This document shows positions 47,027 through 60,920 of a stretch of 64,000 nt of DNA, piece by piece. The notes beneath the pieces were generated by a model. It was not told the DNA's origin. It did not search any database and saw nothing but the letters and a program-made list of their open reading frames with translations. Source of the DNA: Macropodus opercularis (Eukaryota; Chordata; Actinopteri; Anabantiformes; Osphronemidae). Where the stretch lies: the NCBI GenBank assembly GCA_030770545.1, contig CM061102.1:13260501-13324500 (forward strand), given 5' to 3'. Position 1 is the stretch's first letter. The number at the start of each line of letters is the position of its first letter. The position numbers and the translations under genes are program-made.

Positions 47027-50000
47027 TTACTCTTTTGCCTCAGCCAGTTTGTTGTTCATCTCTTTACTTTTCTCCTTGTCCCCCACTGCTGGCCGGTTCT
47101 CGGTCTGGTTCTCAGAGGCCGTCTTCTTGGAGCCTCTCAACGCGATGCTCTGCTTATCTTTGGATTTCTTCGCTGGTTTGCCCTGTCCTGCTGCTGTGGC
47201 CCCAGACTTTTTGGGTTTAGTTCGAGTGGCACTATACCTGTCAACCTAAGGATGTTGAATAGTGGAAATGAGATTGCTTGGATGGCTGGTCATTTTCTGA
47301 ATCTGTGCTGTGAAATTTGACAGTAATGTGAAGAGTACAACAGCTCACCCTTTCTTCCCCCTCCCTCAAATCATAAAGCCAGTGTTGAAAGGATGCATTC
47401 TCACCTGTTTGCTGGAGTCTATGTAAGGTTCACTGTACAAACTACGTATCCTCCTCCTCTCCAGGGCCTTGTTTTCAGCAGACTGCAGTGGGGCTTGCCC
47501 CTTAAATGTTGCGCTATAGCTGGTCTCCAAGCTGGTCTTCCCGTCTGGTGGCAGGTACTGGGACTTTGCCCGAATCATCTTTGCCGGTTTCACATCTCTG
47601 TACGCCTTAAATTCCGTTCTGTGCGAAAAGAAGGAAATCAACTATCATAAGAAAATGTACCATGATGCAGACCTAGTATAAATTGAGTTAAATAATAACC
47701 TCAAGATAGGTCACTTCACCCAACTGAACACCACTTGTTTCATGCTCCTACAGTAACAACAAATACAAAAACAACACAAACAAGAGCCAACAATAATAAT
47801 AAATATAAATGAGACCTACAGAGTTTGCTAAGTCTTCGTTTTATCTATTAAAAAAACGATTCCTTCCTGTTGCCACAGAAAGTTCAGGTTTTTACTTTGT
47901 AATTAATACACAAACACCCTCAACATTGTGCTCAAGTGTGTATTTTTATGTGGACTGACAATATTCCTTAGTCGAAACATAAATAGGATGAATTAAGTAA
48001 ATTAACTGGGTGGATTGCTAAACAACAGGAGTATATTTTGTTGTTGAGTCAAAAAAAAACCTTTATTGTCATAGGTTGATAATATTAGAAGCATTATTTT
48101 ACTGGTGGTTAACATTAGTTAAGGGTAGAAATTAATTTGTGGATGGGGAAACCCTGAGGAAAGGGCACAAGTGACTGCAGTGAGCTTGATTACACGGAGG
48201 TAGTGTTATGAAGGTCAGCAGTATGACATTCAGGCAAGTTTGGCCTGCAGCACATTTTCTGTTTCAGTATCTTTGTTTTTGTGGTGTCTTCAAGGAAAAC
48301 CAAAATCAGTGGGATACAAGGTAAATTAAGTAATTTATTCTCTCAATCCCTTGCAACTGTGGTCCCTCAGTATTACACACGTCGATCTGCACTAGTTGCA
48401 AAAAAATAGAACATAAAAAAAACAAAGGAGGCAGATCAGCTCATGTTTAAACGTAAAATCAAATCCCACTTAGATTAATACGCAGGCAGGAACCTGAAAT
48501 GTGTCTATGTGTGTCTACATCAAAACACTGGTGCACCATCAAACTTAAATTTCCTTCAGTTGCTCAGCTGACTCAGCCTCTTAATAGCTTCACCTGGTTG
48601 TATGAGAATCTTTGCTAACACCTGTAAAAAGTCCCCTTACTAACCTGTGTAGGTACAGAAAAGCACCACCAGGTGTAACGCTGCTGTACGACTCATTATA
48701 ACAACATGTACGGCCAAGTACCGTGCAAAGACTTCAAATCAATAGCTGCAGCTATAGAAAGCTGCTTCTGAGACAGCACAGTCCTGTTTAGAGTAATGCT
48801 CGGTATCTGGCTGCTGGAGGTGCATTGATTTTTATCTTAATGCACTAAACTGAGGAGATGCAGAGTGAGACGGTAACTGAGTAGCTGAGTCGCACTTTCC
48901 ATCACAACCACTGGGTTCTGACCTCCAGGCTTTTTGCTGACAAGTGTTGTGTCATATTGCCACAACGCAGGTCCAGGACTGGCAGAAATGATGGGATGTC
49001 TTTTACAGCCAACAGGAAATGCAAGTAAACCCGGTGCAGTAGCCATGACGGGTTACTATCAACCTTACTTAGACTCAAATACTAACAAGGTCACAGGGTT
49101 CACCCTAAGCAGGTAGAACAGTGAGTTCGGTTCTGTCCAGTGTGTCAGCATTACTGCATAATCGGCAGTAAAGGCAAACTACATTAAGGGCTCATGCTGG
49201 ATCAGTATTGACATCCTATCCATGCTGAGCATACGTGACAAGATGAAAATCAAAGCATTGGCTCTAAATTAACATAACATAACATTAACATTAAGTGTCA
49301 GTTTAGCTAGATCTTTAACTTATTTTATATTCTAATTGGAAATACCTTTACTACTGTATATCATCACAGTATGCTGTTCCAACTGTTCACCATAAAGTGA
49401 ATGCAAAGACTGATGACAGTGACAATGATTGCAAACATGACGTAACAGGTCTGAAGTCCACTTTCAGTGCTCAGCTGGGCCAAGAAGCCAGTGCAAAGGC
49501 AGGTTACACAACTATGTCCAAGGCCAAACGTATAAAGCAGCCACATGACACAACAGGTTTTGTGTGAGAGAACCACAGAAAAGGACAGATTGTGAGCGCA
49601 GACTGCACTTCAACATAGCTTCTATTCATCAGCATATGGTCTGTGAGACCAGTGTGTACTTTGTTAATTGTGTAGAAGTGTTTAAACGCGTTCGTGGTGC
49701 CGTGGCTGTCGTGGCACAGCGCTGCTGCATCCAGCTACTGCGCTGCCCATGACACAGGCTTTTCAAACACAACAGTGAGAGGATCACTTCAGCTCTGCAA
49801 CTCTTCTGCCTTCAGGTCGTTAATACTAGTTAGTTGTAGACAACAAACTGAGCGGGAAGGACCTAGCAGTTAGTTTCAACTTTGATACTAAATATGTATG
49901 ACAACAAAGAAAGTAGCAAGGTTTTTACAAAATACAACATTTGCTCCCAGTGGAATTAATATCATCGAACACACGATTCTATCACCAAATCATTTATCTG

Positions 50001-53000
50001 ACTCTATTTTTAACTCTTGCTAGAACAGCATACTCTGTTTTCTCATCTTTACACACAGCATTGTAACAGCACCTGGACGACAAAACACTCTCATCTCTGT
50101 ATGTTTTCCTGCCTTTTCAAATTGTTTTTTTCAGCTCTGTGAGCCACTAACACCTGAGCTACTATGCTGCCTGATATTTCCTGCCGCATTATTAAGGCTG
50201 CTTTGAGAATCTGACCCTTCTGACCCGCTGTGGCGTAGGGTCCACTACACAAACACTGGCACTGGCGGCGGTGGAAGCACGCCAGGGTACAGCACTGCTG
50301 AGCCGCGTGAAAACCCTGCTTTAGCGTGGCCCAATCTGGACCTCTGACTAAGACAGGCGGAGTAGAAACAAATGCCACTACACACACGGAGGGTACACAG
50401 AGCGTCACACTGCATAAGTTACAGTTAAAAGCACAATGACAAGTGGTGAGGTTGACCACAGGTCACAAACCTCTCACATCATTGGTACAGTACTTTAGAA
50501 AAAAAGCCTCTATTTCAAGTTATTACCAAGCAGACATCCCACTCAATGACATGAACTGACATGACAGAGCTACAGTAATGCTGCCACTGCTCAACAGTAT
50601 TACCCAAAATATAAACCACAAATTCCTCTGAAGCATTTTAGAAGGGTATGTGGGTATGTGAACTGTTTCCAATAAACCTTAACACATGCTAATTTCACAC
50701 ATAATGGACATATTGAAGTCAACCAGGAAAGAAAAATGTGGTGTGAAATGCGAATCAATTTGAACCTCTGGAAAACCACAAATACATCTGAGCACTAACA
50801 CATTTCTGCGCAGCAATCGCAGACCAGTGACTCTGGCTCTAATTCCACACCGGCGCTGGCCTGACGTTAATCTTTGCCAGCTTCTCTCGGAGTATTCCAG
50901 GGTATCAATGTGCCCACGCAACTGTGCTTTAGCTTCACTTCCCAACGGTGTATCTCAGCAGGTTTTAAGCCTGGCCTCTGGTCAATACTTCCTGCTTCCT
51001 CTTGGTCTCATCTCTCTCCCACAGGGTCAGTTGCATAAACGACTGCTATGGTTCAAAATCTTCTGATATGATTTCATATCATGGCTTTTGACAGTGACCT
51101 GGACAGTGTATAAAAAAGCACAGTAACATGTTGGAGTTTAGTTAAATCTATGGGTTTAACTTGGTTACAGTATTTTACGTAATCCATTCATATCCAGAAT
51201 CAAATCTGAATTTCCTCATGAACTGCAATCAGATATGATAAGCTCACATTAGTTGCATAAGACAGTTGGCTTCAGCTGTCAGGGCTCTGATTTCATAGAT
51301 TTCAAAAGCCAAAAAGGGGATTTCAACTGGAATTTTACAATTATATTTTGGTACTAATATGCAAACACTGTACTGCAACAATAAACGACACTGCAGAAAA
51401 ATCTTAGTAAGTTAGAGGAAATGGAGAACGAACGTTGGTTTTTCCTTGGGCAAAATGTTTCCTCAGTGGTGTCTCATCTCAGTGTCTTGCTGCTGAAGCA
51501 GGATTACTCTGTAGAAGAAACATGAAGCTCTGTTGCGTCACTAAGCAGATCCAGTGTTTCTGTCTACCACAAGCGTACTACATACTTTCTATAATCATAC
51601 CATGAAAGATAAACATACTCTGTAGTTATTAAAATCTCTTTTTTTGCCGAGATGATAAATACAAGAGAAAAGAAGAACTAAGACAAAAAGGGAATTTAAA
51701 AACTCCCCAGTCTCTCTGTATCTCTATGAACTCAGTGAACCCGCTCTACCTGCCTCCACTTTAAATTCTCACTCCAAACGTTTGCTTGATAACCGACGAT
51801 GTACGATGTCCCCAGAATGTCTTTTATTAGACACCACGTGTCACGTAATGCAACAAATAAAGCTGACAAGATGAAGAATAGCCTTTGTTTCGTACAGCGG
51901 CACTGACAGCAAAAACACAACACTAACAAAGACTCCAGCAGGCCTCTCTGAAACCTAGTCATTTATTTCCATGCAAAAACAACATGTCAAACACATGAGT
52001 GCGAGGCTGCTATTTGCAAATGTTGCAGTGATTCAGGCAAAAAAAAACAAAGTTTATAAAAGCGTCCTAGTAGAGGAGCTGAGGAGAACAGGGCTTCACG
52101 TTTAATTGTCCTGGAGCACATCAGCACGGCTGGCTTAGAATAGACATACCCCCGACATCTCCTCAGTGTGCAGGGTTCAAGATATACTCTCACCACACCT
52201 CACAGTGGTGCTGGACAATGTGTCAGGGTCACCAAAGTCATAGATTTATACCTATAGGTTTCTGAATTTAATCCACAAGGTGCGATAATCATGTGGTGGT
52301 ATTTTATATATTTTATATTACAATATTTAAAATGTTCACGACCGACCGCACTGATGATGAGGTATGTGAGTGATACAGGTCATAGATTGAATCAAATAAA
52401 TTGCTACATTTTTAGGCACAATATTACCCAGCATCACTTGAGAAATATGTTTGTTTTAATGTCAGTGATGGTTCTGTGAATTAATACATAATAAAAATAG
52501 ACATTTCATAATTAAAAAGCTATGTCTGTGTGAAACATGGTAATAGCCAACTGTTGACCTGCTTTTCGTCTCCGCTGGCGGGGACAGACAGAGGGGTCGC
52601 CTGGGATTCTGCCGTTTCATACATGTGGTGGGATTTCACCCTCGGGATGTCTCAAAATCACTGGACACAGCAGCAAAGCACCAAACATGACAAATACACT
52701 GAGAGAGCACCACACACCACTGCCAGCACATTCTCATTTCAGTCAAAGGCCAGAGCTGCCTTCTCTTACACCCTCAAGACAGGATAGTGTAGATGGATTT
52801 GGTCCTCTTTTAGTTAGACTTAGAAAAAAATGTTTAATGTAAAATGGATCTATCACTTTCACGACAATTAACTGTGACAGAATCATTGCAACCTATGACA
52901 ATAATGGCTCCAGAGGCCTGTGTACAGTGACTTTGTGTGCGTGACTTGATGTTTATCCATCCACCAGTCTCCATCATCCCCAGGGGGATTACATAACAGG

Positions 53001-54104
53001 TCAGAGATTAGCCCCATGGACCTAAACATCAACACATCAACATTGTTTGATAACGACAACCTCACCTTGAAGTTATTCTGGAGAAAATAAGAGAATGTAA
53101 TGTTTTTACATGCTGTGTGTAGCCCAGAGCTTCCTGTTTAAAAATAAAGGAAGCTTCCATTTTTCTTGTTTCCTTAAAGTGATGGATCACTCAGTCTAAG
53201 AATGTCAACACAGCCCCTGAACTTTTTTACCTGCTTATGTTTACTGTGACATTTACAGCGTAATTGTGTTGTTTAAAGGGTGAAATATGAGATTCACATG
53301 TTCCTATTATATACATGACGCCTTCACGGACACCTGGGACCTCTGGGCATCCAGTGGAGCGATGCCAGGTGGTGGAGAAACTCACTTGTATGAGCTGCCG
53401 GATGAAATCTCCTGTTTGATCTGCCGGTTCACGGCGTCCGTGGCCGCCCTCCCTCTGCCCTCTCCGTCCACCTTCAGGACAACTTTCTTGTCCCCCTCCT
53501 GCTTAGTGGGCCGCTTTTTCCGCTCTTGTTCCTGGAGCAGGTCTTTCTCCTGCACCTTGTCAGCAATAGCGCTCTTCTCGACACCGCTGTCTCCATCCGC
53601 CAGGGCCACGTGCTGTTTCGCGTGCCTGGACCTGTCCGGTACCCGGCCGTCACCGACCGAAATGGTTGGAGGTGGTTTAGGTATCCAGGGGTGGTTGTGC
53701 CTCTTCGGGATGGGCCAAGGCTTGAAATCCTTCTGGTACTGGGTCTCGCTGTTGAACGGCGTTTCCGGCTCGTGGTACTGGCTCTTGGGTTTACAGCTCG
53801 GTTCGGGTCGCACTTTCCAGTGCTTAAAGTCCTCGCGCATTACTGAGCTGCACACGCGCTCCTCGGAGACGCACCTCCGCGGCGCGCGCGCTGCTGGGTT
53901 AGTGCGGGTTTCGGAGCGAGACGGCTGCGTTTCTATGGCGACCCGGGCCTGGGAAGGGTGGAGCGGCGGCTGCAGCTGGATGTGCTGCATCTCAGAGACA
54001 TCCGTGTACTTGGTGAAGACCAAAGGCACCGCAATGTCAGCCTTGTCCAGCTGGTTCCAGAAGCGGGCCATGCAGCACGCCCTGCTGATACAGGGCCACG
54101 CCAT
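47027..54104 (-). CDS. map6: Microtubule-associated protein 6 / STOP, short form (3 exons, 383 aa)
   Basis: MAP6 binds and cold-stabilises microtubules in neurons and other cells. Exons: 53386-54104, 47405-47618, 47027-47245 (1152 nt, in phase); intron 1 spans 5.8 kb. The N-terminus MAWPCISRACCMARFWNQLD is nearly identical to human and carries Cys5, Cys10 and Cys11, the known palmitoylation sites that target membranes. Mn-type microtubule-binding modules follow (DFKHWKVRPEPSCKPKSQY; YQKDFKPWPIPKRHNHPWIP), then an Mc-type module in exon 2 (EFKAYRDVKPAKMIRAKSQY) with DRRRIRSLYSEP-like RRRIRSLYSEP. Exon 3 is Lys-rich and ends SKEMNNKLAEAKE, then stop. Human long isoforms continue with many C-terminal repeats; these are absent. 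Exon 3 could instead be read from a nearer acceptor, but only GTT GAC at 47245 is open. Confidence 0.95.
47619..53385 (-). other. map6: Intron 1 of MAP6
   Basis: A 5.8-kb intron, mostly AT-rich. Open frames are short and show no recognisable domain on either strand. It could hold enhancers or noncoding RNAs that sequence alone does not reveal. Confidence 0.7.
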
Positions 54105-56026
54105 GGTGAGGTTCGAAGAGGTCCACTACAACACAATTCCCCTCGACTCCGATATGAAAGAAATGTTTCTTTGCACTCGGAAAATCCTGACAGGAAAGAA
54201 ACAAGATGTCCGCTGCAAGGATGGTTCCAGAGCCCTTGACGCTAGATTGGCTTGTTAAGTGAACCCATTGTGCTTCGTGAAATATGCTGCCACCGTTTTT
54301 TTTTAGTTTAATAAGAAAACACTCCGCTGGCCTTTCCTCGGCTTCCTTTCGTGTCCGCTCGGTCCGGTGCGTCTTGCCACATCACTCCACAGCAGGGCAC
54401 TGCAAGGAAAAACGGCCCCGCCCGCTCAGCATCCCGGAGACACAAAACGAGCTCGACGAGGAAAACAAAGTCAAGTTAGGCAAGACATTATGCGGCTTCC
54501 GGCCCCACGGTCAGTTAAGAAAATAATGACATAATAACGATGACATTTTGGTGATAAATAAAAAACTATAGTGAAATTGAAACAGTTGAAAAAGAAACCA
54601 AATATAGTTCATACAAATCTGCATGTTACAGTTGTTGCAGATCTGAAATAGACTAGCTGCTTTTATTTTGAAACGTAATTAAAGCGACTTCTGTTAAAAA
54701 AGGCGGATAAACACGGCGAGCTTGATGTGAACGGTTTGTCCTCGCGCACCCAGCGCATAGATATAGAAGGATGGTCGTTTGACCCAAGCGTCACTAAGCC
54801 AGTTAGTTTACATGTAATGGTGTTTATTTGAAAAATTAAATTAAATGAAAGAAAAATATTGTGTCCAAATACTTTGGATACGATTATGAGGGATATCGTA
54901 ATAAAACACACACGTGATATCACCTGCATACAGTTTCCATAGATACATCAAAATAGCAAAATAGCAAATTACTAAACACAGTAATAGTAATAGTAAAAGT
55001 AATACATACATAAAATATTTAAAAATGACCAGTCAACACTATAAAAAGCCCACATTGTCAAATGTAGGCTCCTGATTCATGCATAACTGCCTTTGTGATA
55101 AACACTGCCAGCAAATATTACAATGCATGAATAATGCCAGCTCATTACGCCCAGAGGGCCTGCGTCACATTAGTTTGTCAGACAACTGAAAGACAAGCAC
55201 ATTGTCTGAATAAGAAAGCTTCACAACGCTGAGTGGCAGCTTAAGCTTTAAAGACACGACGTTTGCTCACTTCAATTTAGTGCGTTCACCTTCTGGATAA
55301 TCAGTGAATGGAGAAAAAACGTTGACTCAGTGACACAGTGTTCAACATCAAAGAATAAATGAGATCATTAGGACTGATAATCTCGGATTTAATTAATAAT
55401 TTATGAAGCTGTAATCAAAAGGCAATAAAAAAATAAAGTGGGAAGGGGAGTTTATGGTCCTCTGAGTCTTTCCGAGTTCTGGTGTTGATTTGTGAGCCAA
55501 GCCACGGGTGGATCCTTCACTATCTTGTTTTTTTTCTTTTCATTCAACACCTTTGCCCACAAGCACACTTACATCAAACAGCAGCAAAACTGTGTGTCAT
55601 ACAACACTGATATTGGAATTAGATAATAATTGTCATAAACAGCCTTTATTGCTCAACCAGCCTGCGTTTACACTCTGAAAGACTAGCATTCACGCTAAGC
55701 ACTCACTGTGCTTCTTCCCGGGGAGGAAGATAATACCAGTCAAGATAACGCAAAAAAGCTCATCTTCCCCAACTCACAGCTAGTGATGAATGGTTTGTTC
55801 CCGTCCGACTGCTCTGCTGAGAGTTTCACCAGTTCCTTCTGTGCAGGGTCAAAAGTCTGATGTGGCTGATATGCAAATCAAGCCTTATACTGAGCTTCTG
55901 AGATAAGACGCACAGCTGAGGTGATGGTAGAGCTGAGAGAGGACAGACTTTGGACTCTGTCACTGGCTTTTCTTGTTCGCCACCGACTGCAGCGGCTCGG
56001 ATTGTCTCTCTTCATTCACGGAAAGC
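54105..56026. promoter_or_regulatory. Divergent spacer: MAP6 promoter and MOGAT2 promoter
   Basis: The two genes are head to head, 1.9 kb apart. A GC-rich block up to about 54520 is the MAP6 5' UTR/promoter side. The middle is AT-rich. Near MOGAT2, ggggtc-less DR1-like GGGTCA-A-AAGTCT lies at 55846-55858 and an AGATAAG GATA motif at about 55900, the two factor classes (HNF4/PPAR and GATA) typical of intestinal lipid genes. These sites are inferred from motif match only. Confidence 0.45.
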
Positions 56027-59000
56027 ATGAAGCGTAATTTTGCCCCCTTGGACGTTCCGCTCCATAGAAGACTGCAGACGGCTGCAGTGCTGCACTGGGT
56101 CTTCTCCTTCCTTGGCCTTGGTGAGGATGCATTACTGCACATCTGCTACAGTTAGCCTCCATTTCTTCACAGTAGGTGTTTGAGCATAGTGGACTAAACT
56201 AGGCATAGTCACCAGTGGAATGAACTGTACACTTGGTAGAAGGAGCTAATGTGACTTTCATACATAACCTTTTTAACTTTGCTGCCTGTCACAATGAATG
56301 CGCTGGATGTTTCAGTCCTTGTAGCGTTGGGACAGGGCGTGCCTGGTTCGATTCCAGATTCCAGGAGCCTTCCTGTGTGGGCTCCTTCCTAACTGCAGTT
56401 AGGCTGATTGGAGGGTCTAAATTTGCCCGTAGGTGCGAGTGAGCGTCTCGGCTTCTCTGCCTCTCGCCCCAGTGATAGACTCCAGCATGTCTGCCACCCT
56501 TACCAGGACTAAGCGGTAGAAAGAGAGCCAGCGTTACATCACAGAGAGACACAATCTTGTTTATGATTAGATGAATTTTCAAGGCTATCAATAACCAGCA
56601 CCAACACTTATCTCTAGTATTTAGTGCCACTCTTCACGAACTGTCTCCTTTTCGCTTAGTGTGCTTTACATATGTTTTCGGGTAATCTCTCTAAAGATTC
56701 CCTCTCTCCTCAGCACCCACCTGTATCTTCCTCTTCTTCTACCTGCTGTTCACGCGCTTCTGGCTGTTCAGCGTGTTGTACGCCATCTGGTGGCTCTACG
56801 ACTATGACACGCCGTCACGCGGAGGCCGCAAGGTGCCTGCCCTGTGTGCCCTCAAAGTCTGGGAACACATGCGAGATTACTTTCCCATTAAGGTGAGTTA
56901 ACTGCTGCTATTGAAACACGTTTTACTTTTACCACTGAACTTAAATTTAATAAATATATCAATATAGAATAAAAAACGTCCTCCTCTGATTCACTTGCAG
57001 CCCACTGTCTCCCTCTTGTGGTCACATACTACCATTGCATATTCAGGGCTACTTTAAATTCAACTGCACAGTAAACTGCATGTCAAATTGAAGAACGTTT
57101 GATACCTGATGGATGTGTTTAAAATACCCGAACACCATCTTATGTGAAGAATCCAAACAACAGTCACCAAATGACTCCGAATCAGGCCAGACTCTTTAAA
57201 GCTCCAGAGCATTAGGTTGGTCATGTGCCAGTTTATATGGATTAACCTTCATAGCCAATAACCATGACATAGTAATCCATATTGACTTGTTTACGGTTTA
57301 ACTGTGGGAAAAGGTTAGAGTCTGGTCTTATGTAAATATGCTGTATCTGCATGTTATTTTATTTTACAGCATTAAGCATTTTTGTTTTTCATAAACAATG
57401 TTATACTTTATGAATTTCTACAGACATTATCAAGGTTTGCACTTCATTGTAAGTATGTTGAGTGTTTTTGGGTTAAACGCTCATGTGAGATGTCGCGTGA
57501 CCGAACTGTCTACCAGACAGAAGAATATTGTTTTCTGCTTTTCTCCCGTCTGCAAAGACAAATGCGAGTTAAGTAACTTTGTCTAAAAACCCTCGTCTCA
57601 CATATCCACTTCAACCGGAGTCACTTGCAGCATCATCTGACTGTTTGCCGCATTAAGTCTCACACAAAGAGTCAGTGTGAGTGTAAACAGATGCCGTGTC
57701 CTTCATAGACCTAAATAATTTTAATTAGAATGCTTCACTTGTGTTTTAGAGAACATAAATTGAAATATTAGCAGCTAGACACTCATTTACACCCATAAGT
57801 AGGTGCTTAGTAGTTGTTGATATGTTCTTGACCTTCTGGATCGCGAAGCTTTATTGACTAAAACCAAGGTCCTTGGCCGTGACAGGAGCAATGCGGATTA
57901 TGTGGTGGTGACAACCCTGCAGCAGAGCTCTGTGATTGGCCGCTTCCTATTGTTTGTAAACAGCCCTGGCCCTCAATTGAGCCAGTGATTAACTTTGTGA
58001 CCTGGGGGCCACCGGCAGCAAGTGCCTACAATACAAACAGTGTGGGACCGAAACGACACAGCAGCGTTGTTAAGGGCCAAAGTCAGGATTTAAATGTACA
58101 GTAAAAAACGGTTTCGTCTAATTTCTCATTTCCAAGAAAATGTCTGACAAACACACTGTAGCACTGCTCAGCGTCGATAATGAAAACGTAAAATACTTTA
58201 TTCTCCCCACGGTGGCTGATAAAGTTATTTTTTTAAGAAATATATTTAAAAAAAACATTTCTAAAAAAATGACAATAAAACAAGAGAAATAAGCAAAGTG
58301 CTTTCCAACTGCCTATTTGTCCTTGAGAAGATAGCACAGCTCCCAGATAATGTGTGGCACTGAGAGCACTGTGACCTTGAAATACTAACTTCCCACCCAG
58401 ATACAGTGAAAGGAGCAGATTTCGCCTTTTAGTTTCTACGAGGGCACAGCGCTCACAGTGCGCTGCAAAACAAACTGCAGCACAGGGCAAGAGGCTCCTT
58501 TCGCTTGATGGTGACCTTTAATGCCTCTCATCATGCTATCTCCTCCCTATCCGCTCCGGGGCTTGTGTCGACATGCATACAATGCGCACGGTGAACATCT
58601 TATCATTTACAGTTAATCATTTTGTAACAAGTATTTCTCTCACTACAGAGAAATACTAGTAAGTGTCCAAGGATGCAGAGATCTCCTCAGCTTCGAGTGT
58701 GTAGTTTCGGGGAAAAACAAATGAATGTGGTGCTTTTCCAGGATGTTTTGTATGTCAACACCAGGAGAGTTCGTTTTGACTTTTTGTTAGATCTAAAGAG
58801 TCACCCTGTGGTCTTATCACCCCTGTGAATGAACAAATGGCTCGTTAATCAATACCTGCTACTACTAAACGGACAGGGATTATTGTGGGGTAAACTGTGC
58901 AAGTGCAAGATGAGGACTAGACTTAAGCAGACTCTGACTCTGTAGGCAGAGTAGAGCAGACACTGGAACAAGAGAAAGTCACTGTCAGGTCACTGTGAAG

Positions 59001-60854
59001 ACACAAAGTGGCGTGTGTATACGTATGAGAATTACCACAGTACTACCATAGTGTAAATATAAGTGGATGTGTGGATTGCATGTATTGTGAGGCCTTCGTC
59101 TTACAGTTGGTTGACTGTAGGCGGTTTCAGGCCCTGTGCACAGAGATGCAACACGGGGTCAAGCGCAGTGGTGCGACTGTGATATTGAGCCACACGCTGG
59201 ACTTAATGCCAGCTTCCCCAATGCAAGACAGTCTGGAAGGAATTAGATGATGTGAAGGGGAATGTTCTGCAGTCCTAACCTGTTATGGCATCACAGAATA
59301 TATGGAGCTGCATCACGTTATAGAAATGGATCCACATTAAGGCGTTTGTGTCTAAATCCTCCTTCTCTTCCCTTAGCTAGTGAAGACAGCTGACTTGGAC
59401 CCTAAGCACAACTACGTTCTAGGCTTCCATCCTCACGGTGTGCTGGTGGCGGGGGCCTTTACCAACTTCTGCACCGACGCCACAGGGTTCAGACAGCTGT
59501 ACCCCGGCCTCAACAGATACCTGCTGATGTTGCCTCTTTGGTTCAGAGCCCCGTTCTTCAGAGACTACATCATGTGTGCAGGTCTGGGCTGGAGAAATCC
59601 ATCCATTATCTACAGCGGTAGTTGAGCTGCCTTCTTACTCTCTGTTACAACGCTGCAGGTCTGGTTCCTTCGGATAAAGAGAGCGCCAGCTACCTGCTAC
59701 AAAGAAAAGGTGGCGGTAATGCTGTTGTAATAGCTGTTGGTGGGGCCCCTGAGGCCCTTGATGCCCACCCTGGGACCTACAATGTCCTCCTGGCCCGGAA
59801 GAAAGGGTTTATCAAGCTTGCAATGGAGCATGGGTAAGACCCGAATGAAAGCAGTCTGTCAAATATGGAAAAATGATCTCCGATCTTATGGCTTGTGAAA
59901 GAGATGATGTCAGTTTGTGCTGGTTTCTTGCGGCTTGCTTGGCCTTTTGAGACAGAGGCCTATTGAATCCTCTGACATGGAATTTCCTAGAAACGTACAC
60001 TGCCTGTTACACGATCGATTTAAAACTAGAGACTGATGTAAGAGACAAGGCTTTCGGACTGTGGACATTTTTTTAAAGACAGCATCCTTGTCATGCAACT
60101 TTTTTTTTCAGCGCTCATCTGGTGCCGATCTACTCTTTTGGGGAGAATGACGTCTATGAGCAAGTGGAAAACCCAAGAGGAACGTGGCTTAGATGGATAC
60201 AGGAACGGCTGCAGAGCATCATGGGTGTCTCCTTACCTCTCTTCCATGCACGGGGAATTTTCCAGTACTTCTTCGGCCTCATGCCCTACAGAAAACCCAT
60301 CAATACAGTAGGTGGGTACAGAACTCGTGTCACCAGTTCACCATCTGACTGTAGCTTGTTTCTGCTCTAATTGCATTTATCTGCGGTACAGTACATAAAA
60401 CCAACGATCTGACAGGAAAACGCATGAGCTAAATCACCTCTGCACGTCTGCCCACCTATTTCCCAACCTGCTATTGATTTTGTCAGAAGCATCTAATGTC
60501 ACCAAATTGGCAACACCAGTGGGATAGAGAACTGGATGTGTCATGCCAGCAGAAAGAGGCAGCCTTCTGTAACCAATGGTTGCTGCCCTTTGTTACATAA
60601 ACCGGCATCCAATAGCATCATAGATCATATCGCAAATCATACAAGTTCACTGACTCTGCGCTGAGTGTGTTGACCTGTAACCTTTTGACCTCTCCGCAGT
60701 CGGACGGCCAATTAAGGTGAAGAAGAATCAGAAGCCAACGGCCGAGGAGCTCGATGCCCTGCACCAGCTGTACATGGATGAACTCAGCAATCTGTTTGAG
60801 GAGCACAAAGGCAGCTACGGAGTGGATGAGGACCTGCACCTGAACTTTGTCTAA
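56027..60854 (+). CDS. mogat2: 2-acylglycerol O-acyltransferase 2 (MGAT2; 6 exons, 335 aa)
   Basis: ER membrane enzyme of the DGAT2 family. It transfers an acyl group from acyl-CoA to 2-monoacylglycerol, giving diacylglycerol for fat resynthesis in enterocytes. Exons: 56027-56120, 56714-56892, 59377-59581, 59659-59833, 60112-60311, 60700-60854 (1008 nt, in phase; human is 334 aa). Two hydrophobic helices lie in residues about 19-60. The catalytic HPHG motif is at 109-112 (GFHPHGV). Family blocks LWFRAPFFRDYIM, GGAPEALDA, RKKGFIKLAMEHGA, PIYSFGEND and MPYRKPINTVVGRPI follow. The start MKRNFAPLDVP aligns with human MVEFAPLFMP; an in-frame ATG 19 codons upstream is less likely. The N-terminal match and the neighbouring MAP6 favour MOGAT2 over MOGAT1/3. 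The exon 3 donor (GCAG|GTCTGG) is weak. AATAAA at 60915-60920 is the probable polyadenylation signal. Confidence 0.92.
56320..56520 (+). repeat. Diverged tRNA-like dispersed repeat in MOGAT2 intron 1
   Basis: The order gcctggttcgattccaga, then tgtgtgggctccttcct, then ggtctaaatttgcccgtagg, then gcctctcgccccag is the known layout of an abundant fish repeat with a tRNA B-box-like start. It is decayed and has no coding role. It is the same family as the minus-strand fragment at 9709-9840. Confidence 0.65.
56893..59376 (+). other. mogat2: Intron 2 of MOGAT2
   Basis: A 2.5-kb AT-rich intron. I see no embedded gene or clear repeat. It is the largest intron of the gene. Confidence 0.7.
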
Positions 60855-60920
60855 ACTGGAGGCGGAGGGGGATTTGAAGGCATATTTATTTGTGGCAGTT
60901 TCAGGTAACACCCTAATAAA

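Noticed and set aside
50091..50459. 122-codon minus-strand frame in MAP6 intron 1
   Set aside because: Cys-rich but without codon bias, splice sites or recognisable family; consistent with chance.
53287..54258. 323-codon plus-strand open frame
   Set aside because: It is antisense to MAP6 exon 1; the minus strand matches MAP6 along its whole length, and the plus frame has no recognisable domain.
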